Positions 8,219-16,707 of a DNA stretch of 64,000 nucleotides are shown one piece after another; within the stretch, counting starts at the first letter, position 1, and every line of letters starts with the position of its first letter. The notes below the pieces were generated by a model, which was given only the letters and a program-made list of their open reading frames with translations, was not told the DNA's origin and made no database searches. Location of the stretch: assembly GCF_004168625.1 (NCBI RefSeq), contig NZ_SDWW01000018.1, positions 1 through 64,000 of the forward strand, read 5' to 3'. The DNA is from Pengzhenrongella frigida (GTDB lineage: Bacteria; Actinomycetota; Actinomycetes; Actinomycetales; Cellulomonadaceae). Position numbers and translations under genes: made by a program.

Positions 8219-9604
8219 ATGACTCTCGTGACCCGAGGCGCTGCGTTCCGGCACCGGTTCGGTGGAGTGCTCGCCGCGACGGCTGCCGGCGCAGCCCTCG
8301 GCCTCGTCCTCGGCCTGGCCATGCCGCGCGGTCCGATGAACTCCCTCCAGTCGTTGTCGGCCCTCACCCTCGCCGTGGGTACCGGGGTGGTCGCCGGACG
8401 GGCGTGGCGGACCCGTTGGGCGGCCCTGCTCACCCCCGCGACCTGCGCGGCCGTCTTCGAGGTCACCCGCTCGGGTGCTCCCGGGCCGAGCGTCGGCGCC
8501 ATCCGCCTCGAGAGCCTCTACGGCGTCGCTGTGTTCGTCGCCGGGCGCGGTTTTGACGCGTTGGTGATCGGAGCTCCGATGGTCGTCGGTGCGTTCTGGG
8601 GTGCGGCGCTCGCCCGACGCCAGCCGGCCGGCCGAGCCTCTCCCGCGCACACGCGGGCCGCGACGGCCGTGCGCCGCGCCGCCCTGGGGCTCGCGAGCGT
8701 GGGGGTGCTGGTGATCGTCGTCGGACTCGCGCGCCCGGCGGGGACCGAGGCGATCCTCGGGTCCGACGGCGAGCCGGTGCCGGGCAGCGTCGCCGAGCTC
8801 GTGAGCGTCCCGATCGGCGGGCACGACCAGGTCATCATGCTGCGCGGCAACGACGTCGGTGCGCCCGTGCTGCTGTTCCTCGAGGGCGGCCCCGGCGGAA
8901 CTGCCCTCGGGGCGATGCGGTACTCCGGGCAGGGCCTCGAGGAACACTTCGTGGTCGCGACCTGGGACCAGCGCGGAACCGGCAAGTCGGCGGTCGCGCG
9001 CGACCCGGTGGACACCCTGACGGTCGACCAGGCAGTGAGCGACACCATCGAGGTCAGCGAGTACCTGCGGGACCGGTTCCGTGCCGCCCGGATCTACGTC
9101 GTGGGCAGCTCGTGGGGGACGACCTTGGGTGTGCTGGCGGTCGCGCAGCGACCGGACCTGTTCCAGGCGTACGTCGGGACCGGGCAGATGGTCGATCAGC
9201 AGGAGACGGACACGCTGATGTACGCCGACTCCGTGGCCTACGCCGAGCGCGTCGGAGACGACCGGTTCGCGGACCAGCTGGCCGACATCGGACCGCCGCC
9301 CTACACCGACCCGCTCGCCTACCCCCTCGCCCTGTCCTCCAACCCGGACTGGGACGCCTATCCGCGCGGGGCGGACTACGACAACCGGGGTGCCTACCCG
9401 ACCAGCCTGTTCGTCGCCGAGTACACGCTCACGGAGCAGGTGCGCGCGACGGCGGCCCTCGCGGACACCTTCGCGGCCCTGTACCCGCAGCTCCAGGACA
9501 TCGACTTCCGCCGCGACGTGCCGCAGCTGGCGGTGCCCGTGTACCTCGTCGAAGGAGCGCACGAGGCGCCCGGGCGCGCCGTGCTGGCCCAGACCTCCCC
9601 GTAG
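8219..9604 (+). CDS. Membrane-anchored alpha/beta hydrolase (proline-iminopeptidase-like), short at the C-terminus
   Basis: A 461-residue protein. The first 180 residues hold about four hydrophobic segments (for example AATAAGAALGLVLGLAMP). An alpha/beta-hydrolase domain follows with the oxyanion motif LEGGPGGTA and nucleophile elbow GSSWGTT, as in proline iminopeptidase relatives. After the strand VPVYLVEGAHEAPGRA the protein stops within ten residues (VLAQTSP). The catalytic His normally lies further on, after the acidic-residue strand, and no other frame downstream continues the homology. The protein may therefore be inactive. I favour the ATG at 8219 (GAGG eight bases upstream) over the GTG at 8180, which has no ribosome site. 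Confidence 0.8.
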   Translation: MTLVTRGAAFRHRFGGVLAATAAGAALGLVLGLAMPRGPMNSLQSLSALTLAVGTGVVAGRAWRTRWAALLTPATCAAVFEVTRSGAPGPSVGAIRLESLYGVAVFVAGRGFDALVIGAPMVVGAFWGAALARRQPAGRASPAHTRAATAVRRAALGLASVGVLVIVVGLARPAGTEAILGSDGEPVPGSVAELVSVPIGGHDQVIMLRGNDVGAPVLLFLEGGPGGTALGAMRYSGQGLEEHFVVATWDQRGTGKSAVARDPVDTLTVDQAVSDTIEVSEYLRDRFRAARIYVVGSSWGTTLGVLAVAQRPDLFQAYVGTGQMVDQQETDTLMYADSVAYAERVGDDRFADQLADIGPPPYTDPLAYPLALSSNPDWDAYPRGADYDNRGAYPTSLFVAEYTLTEQVRATAALADTFAALYPQLQDIDFRRDVPQLAVPVYLVEGAHEAPGRAVLAQTSP

Positions 9605-9661
9605 CCCGGTCTGCGGAGGCGGCCCGCTGCCGACCCCGGACGTGGGTGCCCGGGCGTGCAC

Positions 9662-9696
9662 CGACCCCGGCACCTGTCGATCCGGTGCCGGGGTCG
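9662..9696. terminator. Strong hairpin between convergent genes
   Basis: A perfect 13-bp stem (left arm 9662-9674, right arm 9684-9696, reading CGACCCCGGCACC and its complement) with a nine-base loop. It lies between the convergent alpha/beta hydrolase and DUF4190-like genes. No T-tract follows, which is common in high-GC actinomycetes. It probably ends transcription in both directions. Confidence 0.7.
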
Positions 9697-9729
9697 TGGC
9701 GTGCTGAGCTCGGGGCGTGCCGTGCTCGG

Positions 9730-10713
9730 TCAGGAGGCGGCGACGAACATCTCCGTCGCGTACCAGCCGTAGGAGACGGACCAGGTGCCGCCGACGAGCG
9801 AGTCGGACGGGATCGCGAACAGCAGGTCACCCGAGGCCTCGCCGCCCTCGTACAGGTCGCCGAGGTCCGTCGCGTCGTTCTCGATCGAGGCGAAGACGGA
9901 GTCGAAGGAACGCCCATCGGCGGAGACGAACTTGACCGTCGTCTCGATCCACGGGGTCTTGGCCTCCGTGGTCAGGTTGCGAAAGGAGACGGGGAGCAGG
10001 ACATAGGTCGATCCGGCCGGAGCGACCTCGTTGTACTCGTCAGCGGCGATGATCGCGGTGGCGTCCCAGGTCGGCGCCCCGACGGAGGTCTCCCACTCGA
10101 CGGCACCGCTCTCGTTGACGAACTGCAACCAGTCGCCGTACGCGGCGGGGGTCGTCCGGCTGCCGGGTGCATCGTCGGCCGGAGCCTCCGGCTCGGTGAG
10201 CGAGCCCTCGGTCGGAAGGGATTCGACGACGGTGTTGAGGGTGGTGACCGCTGCCGCGCTGAGGACGATCGTCATGATGATCACGATCACGGTCGAGACC
10301 GCGGCCACGATCGAGATGATCAGACCGGCGAGCGACAGCCCGGCGCCCTCACCGCCTTCTCGCTTGATCTTCTTGGACGCCAGGATCGACAGGACCAGCC
10401 CGGCCGGCCAGAACAGGAACGCCGTGACGAGCCCCCAGATCGCGAGCGGCTCGGTCGGCCTCTTGACCGGCGGCTGGCCGCCGTACTGCAGCGGCGGCTG
10501 GCCGCCGTACTGCAGCGGCTGCTGGCCGTACTGGGGCGGCTGCTCGCCGTACTGGGGCGGCTGCTGGCCGTAGGGCGACGCCACGGGCGGCTGGCCGTAC
10601 GGCGACGCGACGGGCGGCTGCTCGCCGTACTGCGGGGGGAGGGGCTGCTCGCCGTACTGCGGCGGGACGGGGGGCTGGCCGAACGGCGGGACGGGGTGCT
10701 GATCGTGGGTCAC
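9730..10713 (-). CDS. DUF4190-like membrane protein with a Pro-Gln-Tyr-Gly repeat tail
   Basis: A 327-residue protein in three parts. Residues 1 to about 75 are a low-complexity cytoplasmic tail of repeats such as QPPQYGE, QPPVASPYG and QYGGQPP. Two hydrophobic segments follow (AIWGLVTAFLFWPAGLVLSIL and LSLAGLIISIVAAVSTVIVI) in DUF4190 style, separated by a basic loop (ASKKIKRE). The C-terminal 150 residues look extracytoplasmic and resemble DUF4352-like beta domains (YVLLPVSFRNLTTEAKTPW). The GTG at 10713 follows AGAGAG. Such proteins are frequent in Actinobacteria and have no defined function. A TAGGAT hexamer on the minus strand (10803-10808) could be its -10 element. Confidence 0.75.
   Translation of the reverse strand: MTHDQHPVPPFGQPPVPPQYGEQPLPPQYGEQPPVASPYGQPPVASPYGQQPPQYGEQPPQYGQQPLQYGGQPPLQYGGQPPVKRPTEPLAIWGLVTAFLFWPAGLVLSILASKKIKREGGEGAGLSLAGLIISIVAAVSTVIVIIMTIVLSAAAVTTLNTVVESLPTEGSLTEPEAPADDAPGSRTTPAAYGDWLQFVNESGAVEWETSVGAPTWDATAIIAADEYNEVAPAGSTYVLLPVSFRNLTTEAKTPWIETTVKFVSADGRSFDSVFASIENDATDLGDLYEGGEASGDLLFAIPSDSLVGGTWSVSYGWYATEMFVAAS
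10471..10690. repeat. Coding minisatellite for the Pro-Gln-Tyr-Gly tail
   Basis: About eight imperfect direct repeats of 21-27 bases, each centred on CTGGCCGTACTG or CTGCTCGCCGTACTG, including two adjacent copies of CTGGCCGCCGTACTGCAGCGG. They encode the repeats of the DUF4190-like protein and are likely to vary in copy number by slippage. Confidence 0.75.
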
Positions 10714-10996
10714 TGGAAGCTCTCTTGGTTGGGAGGCAAAGGCAATAGATACCCCCTGCCGCCCTGCATCCCGCAAGCCGGCATTGTCCTCGACGTCTGT
10801 TCATCCTACCGAATTCGCGGGGATAGAGCGGACCTCGAGAATGCGTCCTGATTGCGTCGGATATGACGGTTGCTTTGTCGGAAATATCCGACACGCGGTT
10901 GTCCGAATCCCGTGCCGCAGGAATGCGCCGGAGAATTGTCCGGGCTTCATCTGACGCGGACGGTGACCGGGCAGCCCTCCGGCGGCGAGGCGCCGA
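10714..10996. promoter_or_regulatory. Upstream region of the DUF4190-like gene with an inverted repeat
   Basis: A 283-base gap, less GC-rich than its surroundings. It contains a perfect 7-bp inverted repeat, TGTCGGA (10876-10882) and TCCGACA (10887-10893), with a 4-base centre. Related half-sites lie nearby (GTCGGATAT before it, TTGTCCGA after it). This looks like a repressor or activator operator; alternatively it is a weak terminator for the response-regulator gene that ends at 10997. No gene is supported here. Confidence 0.45.
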
Positions 10997-11659
10997 TCAG
11001 CCGATACCTCGCAGCCAGGCGAGCACGGCCAGCACCCGGCGATGGTCGCCGTCGGCGGGCGGGAGGTCGAGCTTGGTCAGCACGCTCCGGATGTGCTTCT
11101 CCACGGCGCCGTCGCTCACCACGAGCTGGCGGGCGATGGCGCCGTTGGACCGGCCCTCTGCCATCAGGGCGAGCACCTCACGCTCGCGCGGGGTCAACGT
11201 GGCGAGCGGATCGGCGGTGCGGCGTCGGGCGAACAGCTGGGCGACCACCTCCGGGTCGATGACCGAGCCGCCGGCGGCCACGCGGTCGAGGGCGTCCTCG
11301 AGCGCTTCCAGGTCCTGGATCCGATCCTTGAGCAGGTAGCCGACCCCGCCTCGCCCGTCGGCCAGAAGGTCGCGCGCGTAGGACTCCTCGACGTACTGGG
11401 ACAGCACGAGGATGCTCAGGTCGGGTTGATGGCTGCGTGCCTCGACCGCGGCCCGAAGACCGTCGTCGGTGAAGGTGGGCGGCATCCGCACGTCGACCAC
11501 CGCGACGTCGGGCCGGTGCTCGAGGACGGCAGGCACCAGGGCGCGGGCGTCGTCGACGGCGGCCACGACGCAGTGGCCCGCCTCCTCGAGGAGGCGGACC
11601 AGGCCCTCGCGCAGCAGGACGGAGTCCTCCGCGAGGACGATCCGCAGGTGGGGGCTCAT
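10997..11659 (-). CDS. LuxR/NarL-family response regulator
   Basis: A 220-residue two-component response regulator. The N-terminal receiver has acidic residues near 11 (LAEDS), the phospho-acceptor Asp in VAVVDVRMPP near residue 54, and the conserved Lys in YLLKDRI. The C-terminal LuxR helix-turn-helix reads LTPREREVLALMAEGRSN, then GAVEKHIRSVLTKL. It starts 13 bases after the sensor kinase gene on the same strand, so the pair is one operon. The regulon is unknown. Confidence 0.92.
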   Translation of the reverse strand: MSPHLRIVLAEDSVLLREGLVRLLEEAGHCVVAAVDDARALVPAVLEHRPDVAVVDVRMPPTFTDDGLRAAVEARSHQPDLSILVLSQYVEESYARDLLADGRGGVGYLLKDRIQDLEALEDALDRVAAGGSVIDPEVVAQLFARRRTADPLATLTPREREVLALMAEGRSNGAIARQLVVSDGAVEKHIRSVLTKLDLPPADGDHRRVLAVLAWLRGIG

Positions 11660-11672
11660 CCGTGCGCCGGCC

Positions 11673-13031
11673 TCAGCATGGGAGCTCGGCGCGGAGCCTG
11701 GTCGGTCCGCCCGCGGGGCTGTCCACCGTCAGGGTGCCGTCGAGGCCGGCCACCCGGTCCGACAGCCCCGCCAGCCCGTGACCCTTGGCGAGGTCCGCGC
11801 CCCCGACGCCGTCGTCCTCGACCTCCACCCGCAGCACCCGCGTGCCCGACGGCGTGGTGGTCGCGTGGATCCGGACGGAGATCGACGTGGCCGAGGCGTG
11901 CTTGGCGGTGTTCGTCAGCGCTTCGCAGACCACGAAGTACGCGGCATTCTCGATCGCGGCCGTCGGGCGTGCCCCCGCACCGAGGTCGACGTCGAGCGTG
12001 GTCGGTGAGGCGGAGCGGGCCGCGATCGCCGCCAGGGCGGCCTCGAGCCCGCGGTCGGCCAGGATCGGCGGGGCGATCCCGCGCGACAGCGCCCGCAGCT
12101 CGGCCAGGGCCTCGGCGGCCTGGATGCGTGCCTGCCCGAGCAGCTCTCGTGCGGCTGCCGGATCGCGGTCGAGCCGTCGCTCGGCGACCGAGAGGTCCAT
12201 CCCCAGTCGCACCAGGCGCTGCTGGGGGCCGTCGTGGAGGTCCCGTTCGAACCGGCGCAGGGACTGCGCCTCGGCCGACGCCGCCGCGACGCGTCGGGCG
12301 GTGAGGTCCTCGACCTGCAGGGTGAGCGAGCGGCGCGAGGTCACGGTCAGCAGCGTCTGGGCCCACAGCACGTGCAGGTTCGCGCAGCCGCGGAGCACGG
12401 GCACGAGCGTCACGGCGAACAGGATGCCGAACAGGAGATTGAGCTGCGACTCGGTGATCGGCAGGTTCAGCAGCTCAACCAGCGTGACGTTCGCGTCGTC
12501 GGGGGTCGACGTCGGCAGCCACCGCGACCAGAACCAGTACGTCACGCCGCCGAGCGTGCCCGCCCACCAGGTGACGGCCACGGACCAGGTGAGGAGCGCC
12601 AGTGCCAGCAACGAGATCCCGTGCAGCACCTCGGCCCACCGGTCGCGTTCGGTCAGCAGCGCCAGCATCCCGCGCAGCCCACGGTCGCGCCGGCGAGGGC
12701 GGGGCGGTCGTGGCGGGGTCAGCGGTGAGCCGCGACGTTCGAGCCGCCACCGCTCGCCGGTGGCCAGTGCGGACGCCGCCGCCAGGGTGGCGACCGCGAC
12801 GGGGATCCCGATCACGGTGATGAGCAGACCTGCGGCGAGCGACAGCCCGGTGACGAGGACCGTGAACGAGACCAGTGCCACGGGCAGGGACACCAGAAGG
12901 AAGACCGTGTCGCGGCCCAGCTGGGCGAGGACGGACGTGGCGGGCGCAGACACCGGTGCCACGGCGAGGGGGTCGGGCGCGGCCGGGCTGAGCGTCGCAC
13001 CCGGAAGGGCGGCCGTGGGGTTCTGGTTCAT
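11673..13031 (-). CDS. Sensor histidine kinase (HisKA_3)
   Basis: A 452-residue membrane kinase. Hydrophobic segments near residues 45-100 and 130-230 form a PF13796-like actinobacterial sensor domain (FLLVSLPVALVSFTVLVTG). A HisKA_3 domain follows with the phospho-accepting His in RDLHDGPQQRL (near residue 265), then a HATPase with its N-box in ALTNTAKHASA and the G-boxes DDGVGGADLAKGHGLAGL. It should phosphorylate the adjacent NarL-type regulator. The start at 13031 (MNQNPTAAL) is the first ATG of the protein-like part; the longer open frame upstream overlaps intergenic sequence and the PAP2 gene. The signal is unknown, but the integral-membrane sensor suggests membrane or envelope stress. 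Confidence 0.9.
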   Translation of the reverse strand: MNQNPTAALPGATLSPAAPDPLAVAPVSAPATSVLAQLGRDTVFLLVSLPVALVSFTVLVTGLSLAAGLLITVIGIPVAVATLAAASALATGERWRLERRGSPLTPPRPPRPRRRDRGLRGMLALLTERDRWAEVLHGISLLALALLTWSVAVTWWAGTLGGVTYWFWSRWLPTSTPDDANVTLVELLNLPITESQLNLLFGILFAVTLVPVLRGCANLHVLWAQTLLTVTSRRSLTLQVEDLTARRVAAASAEAQSLRRFERDLHDGPQQRLVRLGMDLSVAERRLDRDPAAARELLGQARIQAAEALAELRALSRGIAPPILADRGLEAALAAIAARSASPTTLDVDLGAGARPTAAIENAAYFVVCEALTNTAKHASATSISVRIHATTTPSGTRVLRVEVEDDGVGGADLAKGHGLAGLSDRVAGLDGTLTVDSPAGGPTRLRAELPC

Positions 13032-13144
13032 GCTTCCGATCCTGGTCTCTGGAGGCCGGGCGATCGATCCGGTGAGCAGGCCTCCTGACGGTAGTGCCAG
13101 CCCCCCCCCGCCCCGCCCCGAGCAGCGACGGCGGATTGCCCCGA

Positions 13145-13708
13145 CTACCGCGGATGCGGACGCTCCAGCCGGTCGAGGAGACGGCTGGCCGCGAGCGCGA
13201 GCCCGCCGCCGAGCAGCGCCCCGGCCACCACGTCCCCGGGGAAGTGCACGCCCGTGCGGACCCGGGAGTAGCCGACCAGGGCGGCCAGGCCGGTCAGCGG
13301 AACGGCCGCCGTCGGCCACTCGTGCGCGACCCCGGTGGCGAAGGCCACGGCGGCGGCCGTGTGGCCGGACGGGAACGAGGTCGACCGCGGCGTGGTCACG
13401 ATCCACTCCGTGGCCCGGACGGGCTCCGGTGCCCGTTCCGGGCGGCGCCGATGCGTCAGGGGTTTGATCGCGGTGTTGGCGACCAGAGCCGTGAGGCCGA
13501 GTCCCGCCAGGCCGTGCACCGCCGACCGCCGCCCCCGGGGGCCACCCGCCAGCGCGAGGGCGGCGGCGGCCGCGAGCGAGAGCTTCGAGTAGTCCGCACC
13601 CCGCGTCAGGGCGAAGAGCGCCCGGTCGAGGAGAGGGGCGTTCGGCCTGGTGAGCGCGGCATACGCGGCCTGATCGACCTGACCGGCCGCCGACTGGACC
13701 TTGCGCAT
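13145..13708 (-). CDS. PAP2-family phosphatase
   Basis: A 187-residue membrane phosphatase with the three PAP2 motifs in order: KPLTHRRRP (motif 1), FPSGHT (motif 2) and SRVRTGVHFPGDVVAG (motif 3, with the catalytic His and Asp). About five hydrophobic segments surround them. Such enzymes remove phosphate from phosphatidate or polyprenyl diphosphates at the outer face of the membrane. It is divergent from a diacylglycerol-kinase-family gene, so one may make and the other dephosphorylate a phospholipid. The ATG at 13708 is used here; an in-frame GTG at 13720 is an alternative, and neither has a clear ribosome site. Confidence 0.88.
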   Translation of the reverse strand: MRKVQSAAGQVDQAAYAALTRPNAPLLDRALFALTRGADYSKLSLAAAAALALAGGPRGRRSAVHGLAGLGLTALVANTAIKPLTHRRRPERAPEPVRATEWIVTTPRSTSFPSGHTAAAVAFATGVAHEWPTAAVPLTGLAALVGYSRVRTGVHFPGDVVAGALLGGGLALAASRLLDRLERPHPR

Positions 13709-13813
13709 GCGCCGCTTCACGCACCGCAGACTAGTGGGCGGGCGTCCACTCCGCAGGGTGCGCGGCCTGCGGCGAGGAGGGGCGTTCCACTGGCCGCGAC
13801 GATCGGGCCGTCC

Positions 13814-13819
13814 TACGTT
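13814..13819 (+). promoter_or_regulatory. Candidate -10 element for a leaderless transcript
   Basis: TACGTT ends seven bases before the ATG at 13827, and no ribosome site lies between. This geometry fits transcription starting at the A of the ATG, as in many actinobacterial leaderless mRNAs. No -35 element is obvious. Confidence 0.45.
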
Positions 13820-13826
13820 TGTCGTC

Positions 13827-15122
13827 ATGGACGCACGTCGCTGGAGCGCCGTCGGAGCGGTGGTGCTGATCGGGGCTGCGGTCGTGGCCGCAGCGGTCAC
13901 GGCGGTGCAGAACTTCCCGCGCGGGATCATCCTGGTCGCCCTTCTGGCGGGTGCGGTGCTCGCGGCGTATGAAGCCGTCTGGCGCCGCGGCCGGTCCCGA
14001 ACGCTGCTGCTCGGTGCGGCGGGGGTGCTGCTCGTCGCGGCGGTCGTCGCCACGTTCGTCTGGCAGTTGTGGCTGGACCTGGCGGTGGTGGGCGTGCTCC
14101 TGGCGCTGGGGCTGACGCTCGCGAGACGGGCCTTTCGTGCCTCCGTGCGGCTCGACCCGGCCGTACCGCCGCGCCACGCGGTCGTGGTGTGGAACCCCCG
14201 CTCGGGCGGCGGCAAGGCGCTCGCGGCGGGCCTGGCGGCCGAGGCGCAGGCCCGAGGCATCGAACCGATCGAGCTGCGGCCGGGGGACGATCTCGAGCGT
14301 CTCGTGCGCGACGCCGTCGCGCGCGGTGCCGATGCGCTGGCGGCTGCCGGCGGTGACGGGACCCAAGCCCTCGTCGCCCGGATCGCGGCCGAGCACGACC
14401 TGCCCTTCGCCTGCATCCCGGCCGGTACGCGCAACCACTTCGCGCTCGACCTCGGGGTGGACCGGGACGACGTCGTCGGTGCGCTGGACGCGTTCGTCGA
14501 CGGCGGGGAGCGGCGGGTCGACCTCGCCGAGGTCAACGGTCGCACCTTCGTCAACAACGTGTCGCTCGGGGTGTACGCCAGCGCGGTCCAGGAGGCCGGC
14601 TACCGCGACGCGAAGCTGCGCACCCTGCTGGAGACCGCCTCCGCCTTCGGCGGCGCGGGCGGCGATGGCGAGGACCCTGACGGGGCCCAGCGCGAGCTGA
14701 GGTGGATCGGCCCGGGCGGCGAACCGCAGAGCCGCGCCGCCGTCATCCTGGTCTCGAACAACCCCTATCGGCTGGGTGAGCTCCTCGGGGCGGGCACGCG
14801 CCCGGCGATCGACCGTCACACCCTCGGCATCGCGGTGATGACGGGGCCGACCGGTCGCACGACCGACGGGAGGGCTCGGCCGCCGTGGGAGCAATGGCAG
14901 GCAGAGCAGTTCGTCATCGACTGTGCCGGGAAGGTGCCGATCGGTGTCGACGGTGAGGCGCTGGTGCTGTCCGCCCCGCTGGAGTTCACGATCCGACCGG
15001 CCGCCCTGCGGGTCCGCCTCGCCCCGCAGCACCCGGGTGCCTCACCCTCGGCCCAGCTGCCCGACGGCCCGGCCGACGGCGTCCGACGGCTGGTCTCGAT
15101 CGCCGTCGGTCGCCAGCACTGA
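13827..15122 (+). CDS. Diacylglycerol/lipid kinase family protein (YegS-like)
   Basis: A 431-residue protein. Residues 1-95 contain three or four hydrophobic segments. A DAGK_cat domain follows with HAVVVWNPRSGGGKALA, the ATP-binding glycine motif AGGDGTQALV and CIPAGTRNHFALDLG. It should phosphorylate a lipid such as diacylglycerol or undecaprenol at the inner membrane face. The long open frame starts at 13701, but the family begins at the ATG at 13827 (MDARRWS). It faces away from the PAP2 phosphatase 118 bases to the left. The membrane-anchored N-terminus is an addition to the soluble YegS/DgkB core. Confidence 0.88.
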   Translation: MDARRWSAVGAVVLIGAAVVAAAVTAVQNFPRGIILVALLAGAVLAAYEAVWRRGRSRTLLLGAAGVLLVAAVVATFVWQLWLDLAVVGVLLALGLTLARRAFRASVRLDPAVPPRHAVVVWNPRSGGGKALAAGLAAEAQARGIEPIELRPGDDLERLVRDAVARGADALAAAGGDGTQALVARIAAEHDLPFACIPAGTRNHFALDLGVDRDDVVGALDAFVDGGERRVDLAEVNGRTFVNNVSLGVYASAVQEAGYRDAKLRTLLETASAFGGAGGDGEDPDGAQRELRWIGPGGEPQSRAAVILVSNNPYRLGELLGAGTRPAIDRHTLGIAVMTGPTGRTTDGRARPPWEQWQAEQFVIDCAGKVPIGVDGEALVLSAPLEFTIRPAALRVRLAPQHPGASPSAQLPDGPADGVRRLVSIAVGRQH

Positions 15123-15154
15123 CGGCCCCGGCGCAGCTCAGCCGGGCGCGATGC

Positions 15155-16555
15155 TCAGGCAGGTCGACCTCCGCCGTCGTCGGCCTCGGTGGACGGCCGC
15201 GCCAGCAGCTCGACGAGCGCGATCAGGAGAGCGGCGACCACCGCAACGGTGACCACCAGGGTGGGCGTCGGTGCCGCGGCCAGCACGATCACGAGGCCGG
15301 CCAGCGAGACGATCACGACGCGAAGGAACGCCCGGTGCGCATAGAGCCAGGTCCCGACCGGCCCGGTCGTCGCCCCGCGCCCTTCGGCCCACCCCCGCGC
15401 CGACCCGAAGCCACGCCCGATCGTGGCCCGCAGGCTGCGTGCAGAGTCGCTGCTCCCGCCGAAGTAGGCCGCCGCGGCGACGACCAGACCGGCGACGGCG
15501 ACGGTGCGCAGCGAGATCCGGATGAAGCCGACGATCTGGTCGAACACGATCTCGGCGGCGTCGAGGCGGGCCACCTTGCCGGTGAGCGCGCCGAGGTAGA
15601 ACGTGCGCCCGAAGTACAGGCCGAGCCCGAGCACGAGCATCGAGATCGCCAGCGCGAGGCCGGCGAGGACCAGGGCCCGGGAACGGCGCACCGCGGTCAG
15701 CACGCCGCCCGCGATCAGCGCGAGGCTGAGCCACGGCAGCCAGGTGCCGACGACGTCGAGCAGGTTGTAGGCGTTCTGGATCTTCACGAGCTGGGTGGTC
15801 TGCACGAGCGTGAACGAGGCGTTGATCGCGGGGATGTTCGCGGCGATCCCAAATCCGCTGTCCACGAGCTGCTGCTTGAGCTGGTCGATCATCCCGGCGA
15901 GCTGGATCGTCAGCTGGCCCTGGTCGCCGATCTGCAGGGCCTTGCCGGGGTCGCCCTGCATCACCGCCACGAGCTCCTGGTGCGCGACGCGATTGGCGTC
16001 GACCCATGCGGTCTCGAAGGCGTCGGACTCCACCACCGTGGTTGCGGCACGGTGCACGAACGACTCGATGCCGTTCGTCAGCGGCTGTTCCAGGGCGCTC
16101 AGGGCCTGGGTCACGCGCGGCGGCAGGTCCTGGTCGCCGAGAGCGCTCAGCGCATCGTTGACGAGGGTCTCGACATCGATCTGATCCATCACCTCCTGGG
16201 TCAGGCGGTTCGCGATGGCCGACTGGATCACCGGGTCGCTGGCGAGCGGGCCCACCGTGGCGACGTACCGATCGGTCTCGGTCAGCTCGCGCTGCGCCCA
16301 GTGGGCGACCACGGCGACGGGCGCCAGCAGCACCCCGAGGAGGATCAGCAGGACGGAGACGACCGCCCGCACCCGGTGCGGCCGGGCTCGCGCCGGGACC
16401 GGGACCTGTGCGCCGGTCGCGGAGGCCGCGCCGGTCGCCGAGATCGCGGCCATCCGCGAGCGCAGGGCGGCGTTCTCGCTCTCGAGCGCCCGGAGGCGTC
16501 CGGCGGGGTCCTCGGCAGCGGGCTCCTGGGCAGGGTGCGGGTCGTTCTCTGACAT
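15155..16555 (-). CDS. Integral membrane protein with large extracytoplasmic domain
   Basis: A 466-residue protein whose family I cannot name. Residues 20-45 form a short coiled coil (RLRALESENAALRSRMAA). One membrane segment follows near 75-97 (VVSVLLILLGVLLAPVAVVA), then about 170 mostly polar residues probably outside the cell (ETDRYVATVGPLASDPVIQS), then five or six more hydrophobic segments to the C-terminus. The start at 16555 is preceded by GGAGGG at good spacing; the open frame beyond it is intergenic. It is divergent from a membrane alpha/beta hydrolase. Similar proteins are common in Actinobacteria without assigned function. Confidence 0.75.
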   Translation of the reverse strand: MSENDPHPAQEPAAEDPAGRLRALESENAALRSRMAAISATGAASATGAQVPVPARARPHRVRAVVSVLLILLGVLLAPVAVVAHWAQRELTETDRYVATVGPLASDPVIQSAIANRLTQEVMDQIDVETLVNDALSALGDQDLPPRVTQALSALEQPLTNGIESFVHRAATTVVESDAFETAWVDANRVAHQELVAVMQGDPGKALQIGDQGQLTIQLAGMIDQLKQQLVDSGFGIAANIPAINASFTLVQTTQLVKIQNAYNLLDVVGTWLPWLSLALIAGGVLTAVRRSRALVLAGLALAISMLVLGLGLYFGRTFYLGALTGKVARLDAAEIVFDQIVGFIRISLRTVAVAGLVVAAAAYFGGSSDSARSLRATIGRGFGSARGWAEGRGATTGPVGTWLYAHRAFLRVVIVSLAGLVIVLAAAPTPTLVVTVAVVAALLIALVELLARPSTEADDGGGRPA

Positions 16556-16610
16556 GGCTGGCGTCCCTCCGCGGCGGTGGCACACGTGCGTACTGGGCAT
16601 GTTTCCCCGT

Positions 16611-16639
16611 CCGCTCCGGGTGAGCCTCACCCGGAGCGG
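16611..16639. promoter_or_regulatory. 13-bp hairpin between divergent genes
   Basis: Left arm CCGCTCCGGGTGA (16611-16623), three-base centre GCC, right arm TCACCCGGAGCGG (16627-16639), with no mismatch. It sits 56 bases upstream of the membrane-protein start and 116 bases upstream of the hydrolase start. A terminator is not expected between divergent genes, so a regulator-binding site or mRNA leader structure is more likely. Confidence 0.6.
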
Positions 16640-16673
16640 GCGAGGTGGCGCGTGCCCGGGGTGCGGGTACAGG

Positions 16674-16707
16674 CCCGTGGGGCGCCCGCACCCGTGGGGC
16701 GCCCGCA
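16674..16707. repeat. Perfect tandem 17-bp duplication
   Basis: Two adjacent identical copies of CCCGTGGGGCGCCCGCA (16674-16690 and 16691-16707), about 50 bases before the hydrolase ATG at 16755. Each unit contains the palindrome GGGCGCCC, so the pair could be two binding sites. Confidence 0.8.

Noticed and set aside
10471-10690. Possible CRISPR-like array from the regular repeats
   Set aside because: Repeats are contiguous, imperfect, in frame and encode a Pro-Gln-Tyr-Gly tail; there are no spacers.
9112-10851. A 579-codon plus-strand frame opposite the DUF4190-like gene
   Set aside because: Arg/Gly-rich shadow with Leu-Ala-Val repeats created by the opposite-strand coding minisatellite.
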